Source: Alistipes sp. (lineage in GTDB: Bacteria > Bacteroidota > Bacteroidia > Bacteroidales > Rikenellaceae). From it: a stretch of DNA of 64,000 bases. The DNA lies in NCBI GenBank assembly GCA_020026435.1, contig JAHHQK010000005.1, positions 27,379 through 91,378 on the forward strand, in the 5' to 3' direction. Shown one piece after another: positions 62,341 to 64,000 of this stretch. Within the stretch, counting starts at the first letter, position 1. Each line of letters begins with the position of its first letter. The notes beneath the pieces were generated by a model. That model worked only from the letters and a program-made list of their open reading frames with translations, was not told where the DNA came from and ran no database searches. The position numbers and the translations under genes are program-made.

Positions 62341-62919
62341 TTACAATTCGCCCAACCAGTTGTCAATCATCCGCTGTCCCGATTCGGTAATCACCGATTC
62401 GGGATGGAACTGCACGGCATGGATCGGCAGATGAGCGTGGTAAAAAGACATGATGTGACCGTCCTCATCCATAGAGCTGACCTTGAGGTCATCGGGTATG
62501 GAATCGGATGCCACAACCCACGAATGATAGCGTCCCACAACCGGAGTATCGCAACCTCGGAATAAGGCATCCTCCCGATCCGTAATCTTCAGGGGCGAAG
62601 GGTGACCGTGGAGCGGTGCCGACAACTGCTCGAGCCGTGCTCCAAAGGCTTCGGCCAAGGCCTGATGGCCGAGGCAGATGCCCAATACGGGTTTTGCAAG
62701 GCGGATGATCTGACGAATCATCTCCTCCAGACGATTGGCCTCTTTCGGAATACCCGGACCGGGCGAAAGGACAACTCCGTCGGAGCGTACCACATCGTCG
62801 AGGCACACCTCGTCATTGAGCACAACATCGACACTCGGTTCCAGCGGGCTTTCCCGCAGCAGCTGTACGACATTATAGACAAACGAATCGTAATTATTGA
62901 TCACCAGAATTCTTTTCAT
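62341..62919 (-). CDS. pabA: Glutamine amidotransferase of aminodeoxychorismate/anthranilate synthase
   Basis: 192 residues, class I glutamine amidotransferase: INNYDSFVYNVVQLL at the start, LSPGPGIPKE, the nucleophile GICLGHQAL (Cys82), and AVQFHPESV with the catalytic His and Glu. It supplies ammonia to chorismate for 4-aminobenzoate (PabA) or anthranilate (TrpG). No synthase partner is adjacent; the pabC remnant next door favours the folate role. The start at 62919 follows a consensus promoter by five bases, so the mRNA should be leaderless; the upstream ATG in the frame lies inside that promoter and is rejected. Confidence 0.88.
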   Translation of the reverse strand: MKRILVINNYDSFVYNVVQLLRESPLEPSVDVVLNDEVCLDDVVRSDGVVLSPGPGIPKEANRLEEMIRQIIRLAKPVLGICLGHQALAEAFGARLEQLSAPLHGHPSPLKITDREDALFRGCDTPVVGRYHSWVVASDSIPDDLKVSSMDEDGHIMSFYHAHLPIHAVQFHPESVITESGQRMIDNWLGEL

Positions 62920-62924
62920 GAATA

Positions 62925-62956
62925 CAAATTTATACTTTTTCCGAAGAGTCGACAAA
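62925..62956 (-). promoter_or_regulatory. Promoter of pabA
   Basis: On the minus strand TTTG (62956-62953), exactly 20 nt, TAAATTTG (62932-62925), five bases before the ATG. Confidence 0.78.
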
Positions 62957-63004
62957 TTTTGTCATCACAAATATCCGTCTCTGCCATTTTCCCCCATATT
63001 ACGC

Positions 63005-63274
63005 GGGGAGTATAGCGACATTTTGATCGTCCACCACGGAGAGATCACCGACACGAGTTACAGCAACATCGTATTCGATGACGGGAAACGGCACATCACC
63101 CCTGCGGCCACATTGCCCAACGGAACGTGTCGCCAGCGTCTGCTCGCAAAGGGCATTATCTCAGAGGAGCACCTCTCGCCCAAGTATTTGAAGCGTTTCC
63201 GCCGCGCGATCCTCATCAATGCACTGATCGGTCTTCGGGAAAATATCTCACTGCCCATATCGGAAATCCGTTGA
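63005..63274 (+). pseudogene. pabC: C-terminal remnant of aminodeoxychorismate lyase (class IV aminotransferase)
   Basis: The plus strand reads GEYSDILIVHHGEITDTSYS, NIVFDDGKRHITPAATLPNG, TCRQRLLAKGIISEEHLSPK and LINALIGLRENISLPISEIR, then TGA. This is the second half of PabC-like class IV aminotransferases: the ITDTSYxNI block and the TP-LPNGT-RxxLL block that contact PLP and substrate. The N-terminal half with the PLP lysine is absent and no start codon in a sensible place precedes it. It lies tail-out beside pabA on the opposite strand, suggesting a rearrangement cut the gene. It is not functional as seen. Confidence 0.78.
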
Positions 63275-63355
63275 TTCCACCCGCTCCGCATCTATCAGCC
63301 GAAGGCCCGTCAAAAAAAGGGAATAGCCCCACTTTCAGGTGAAGATGGGTGCGGG

Positions 63356-63387
63356 TTTGCATTATCTTCAATAAATCATTAAATTTG
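63356..63387 (+). promoter_or_regulatory. Promoter of the GH2 gene
   Basis: TTTG at 63356-63359, 20 nt, TAAATTTG at 63380-63387. The leader is about 26 nt. Confidence 0.78.
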
Positions 63388-63416
63388 TTTCGATAATCAA
63401 CAACCCGAAACGACTT

Positions 63417-64000
63417 ATGAAAAGCCTATTCTTCAGCCTTGGTCTCGCTGCGACAATGATCTGCCCCGTTGCAGCCCAGACATTCACCGAATGGCAGGAT
63501 CAGAAAATCAATCAGATCAACCGTCTCGAGATACGCACTTCATTCTTCGCCTATGAAGATGAAGCCGCGGCACGGGATGGCGACAAAACCCGCTCCAAAC
63601 GATTCTTGAGTTTGGACGGAAATTGGAAATTCCGCTGGGTCGAGCACGCCTATGACCGTCCCCGGGATTTCTTCCGCACGGATTTCGACGACTCTGCGTG
63701 GGGCAATATGCCGATTCCCGGAATCTGGGAAATGCACGGCTATGGTGACCCGCTCTACATCAATCAGGAGTACGCCTGGGACACCCACTTCAAGAATGAT
63801 CCGCCCCATGTCCCCGAATTCAAAAATCACGTGGGATCCTACCGCCGCACGATCACCCTGCCCGACTCCTGGGACGGGAAGCAGATCATTGCCCACTTCG
63901 GATCGGTGACCTCGAACCTCTATCTGTGGATCAACGGCAAATTCGTCGGTTACAGCGAGGATTCAAAGATGGCCGCCGAATTCGACATCACCCGTTTTCT
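63417..64000 (+). CDS. GH2 beta-galactosidase, N-terminal part
   Basis: The frame is open to the end of the window, giving 194 residues of a larger protein. Signal peptide MKSLFFSLGLAATMICPVAA ending before QTFTEWQ. The sugar-binding jelly-roll domain of LacZ-like GH2 enzymes follows: LSLDGNWKFRW, IPGIWEMHGYGDPLYIN, VGSYRRTITLPDSWDGKQI, HFGSVTSNLYLWINGKFVGY and SEDSKMAAEFDIT. The catalytic barrel lies outside the window. Secretion to the periplasm and a role in cutting terminal galactose from glycans are expected. Confidence 0.92.
   Translation, partial: MKSLFFSLGLAATMICPVAAQTFTEWQDQKINQINRLEIRTSFFAYEDEAAARDGDKTRSKRFLSLDGNWKFRWVEHAYDRPRDFFRTDFDDSAWGNMPIPGIWEMHGYGDPLYINQEYAWDTHFKNDPPHVPEFKNHVGSYRRTITLPDSWDGKQIIAHFGSVTSNLYLWINGKFVGYSEDSKMAAEFDITRF

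Overview
The window looks like a chromosome segment from a GC-rich gut Bacteroidales bacterium, most likely Alistipes or a close Rikenellaceae relative. The basis is SusC/SusD pairs, many lipoproteins with Bacteroidetes lipoboxes, hybrid two-component sensors, and promoters of the Bacteroidetes type (TTTG, about 20 nt, TAnnTTTG) seen repeatedly on both strands. The genus is inferred from these features, not from a database search.

Layout. 1-11.2 kb is mostly housekeeping: the end of an outer-membrane barrel protein, a reductase-deaminase with inverted RibD domain order, a membrane phosphoesterase, DUF4491, rubrerythrin, a glycosyltransferase, and a thiamine uptake operon (TPP riboswitch, TonB receptor, PnuT). 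11.2-23.1 kb holds divergent hexuronate genes uxaC and kdgK, a copper module (copA plus an AraC regulator carrying a metal-binding domain), a PCMD lipoprotein/PorT-like pair, an acyl-CoA reductase, a TnpR-like protein overlapping miaA, and tRNA-Leu(UAA).

24.6-38.3 kb is a complete polysaccharide utilisation locus read leftward: transmembrane LuxR-type regulator, SusC, SusD, LamG lipoprotein, GH144, GH3, secreted phosphoesterase, terminator. GH144 plus GH3 points to beta-1,2-glucan. Two related serine hydrolases, a two-domain lipoprotein and an M48 protease with a helical, repeat-like tail follow to 44.3 kb.

44.7-52.3 kb is an accessory region with a fimbrillin-like lipoprotein preceded by a 51-residue peptide gene, and a cobalamin-riboswitch operon encoding two surface lipoproteins (leucine-rich repeat and predicted beta-propeller) without btuB. 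Around these lie four decayed genes: a fimbrial-type protein, an isomerase-like protein, a PatB/MalY aminotransferase and a PIF1-type helicase. 52.3-62.3 kb is a PL8 lyase/GH3 operon with its own hybrid two-component sensor. The window closes with pabA, a pabC remnant on the opposite strand, and the start of a GH2 beta-galactosidase.

The most unusual signals are the vitamin B12-controlled lipoprotein pair, the beta-1,2-glucan locus run by a one-component membrane regulator with candidate operator repeats, the short peptide gene ahead of the fimbrillin, and several promoters placed so close to the start codon that the mRNAs should be leaderless. No CRISPR array, rRNA or intact transposase was seen.
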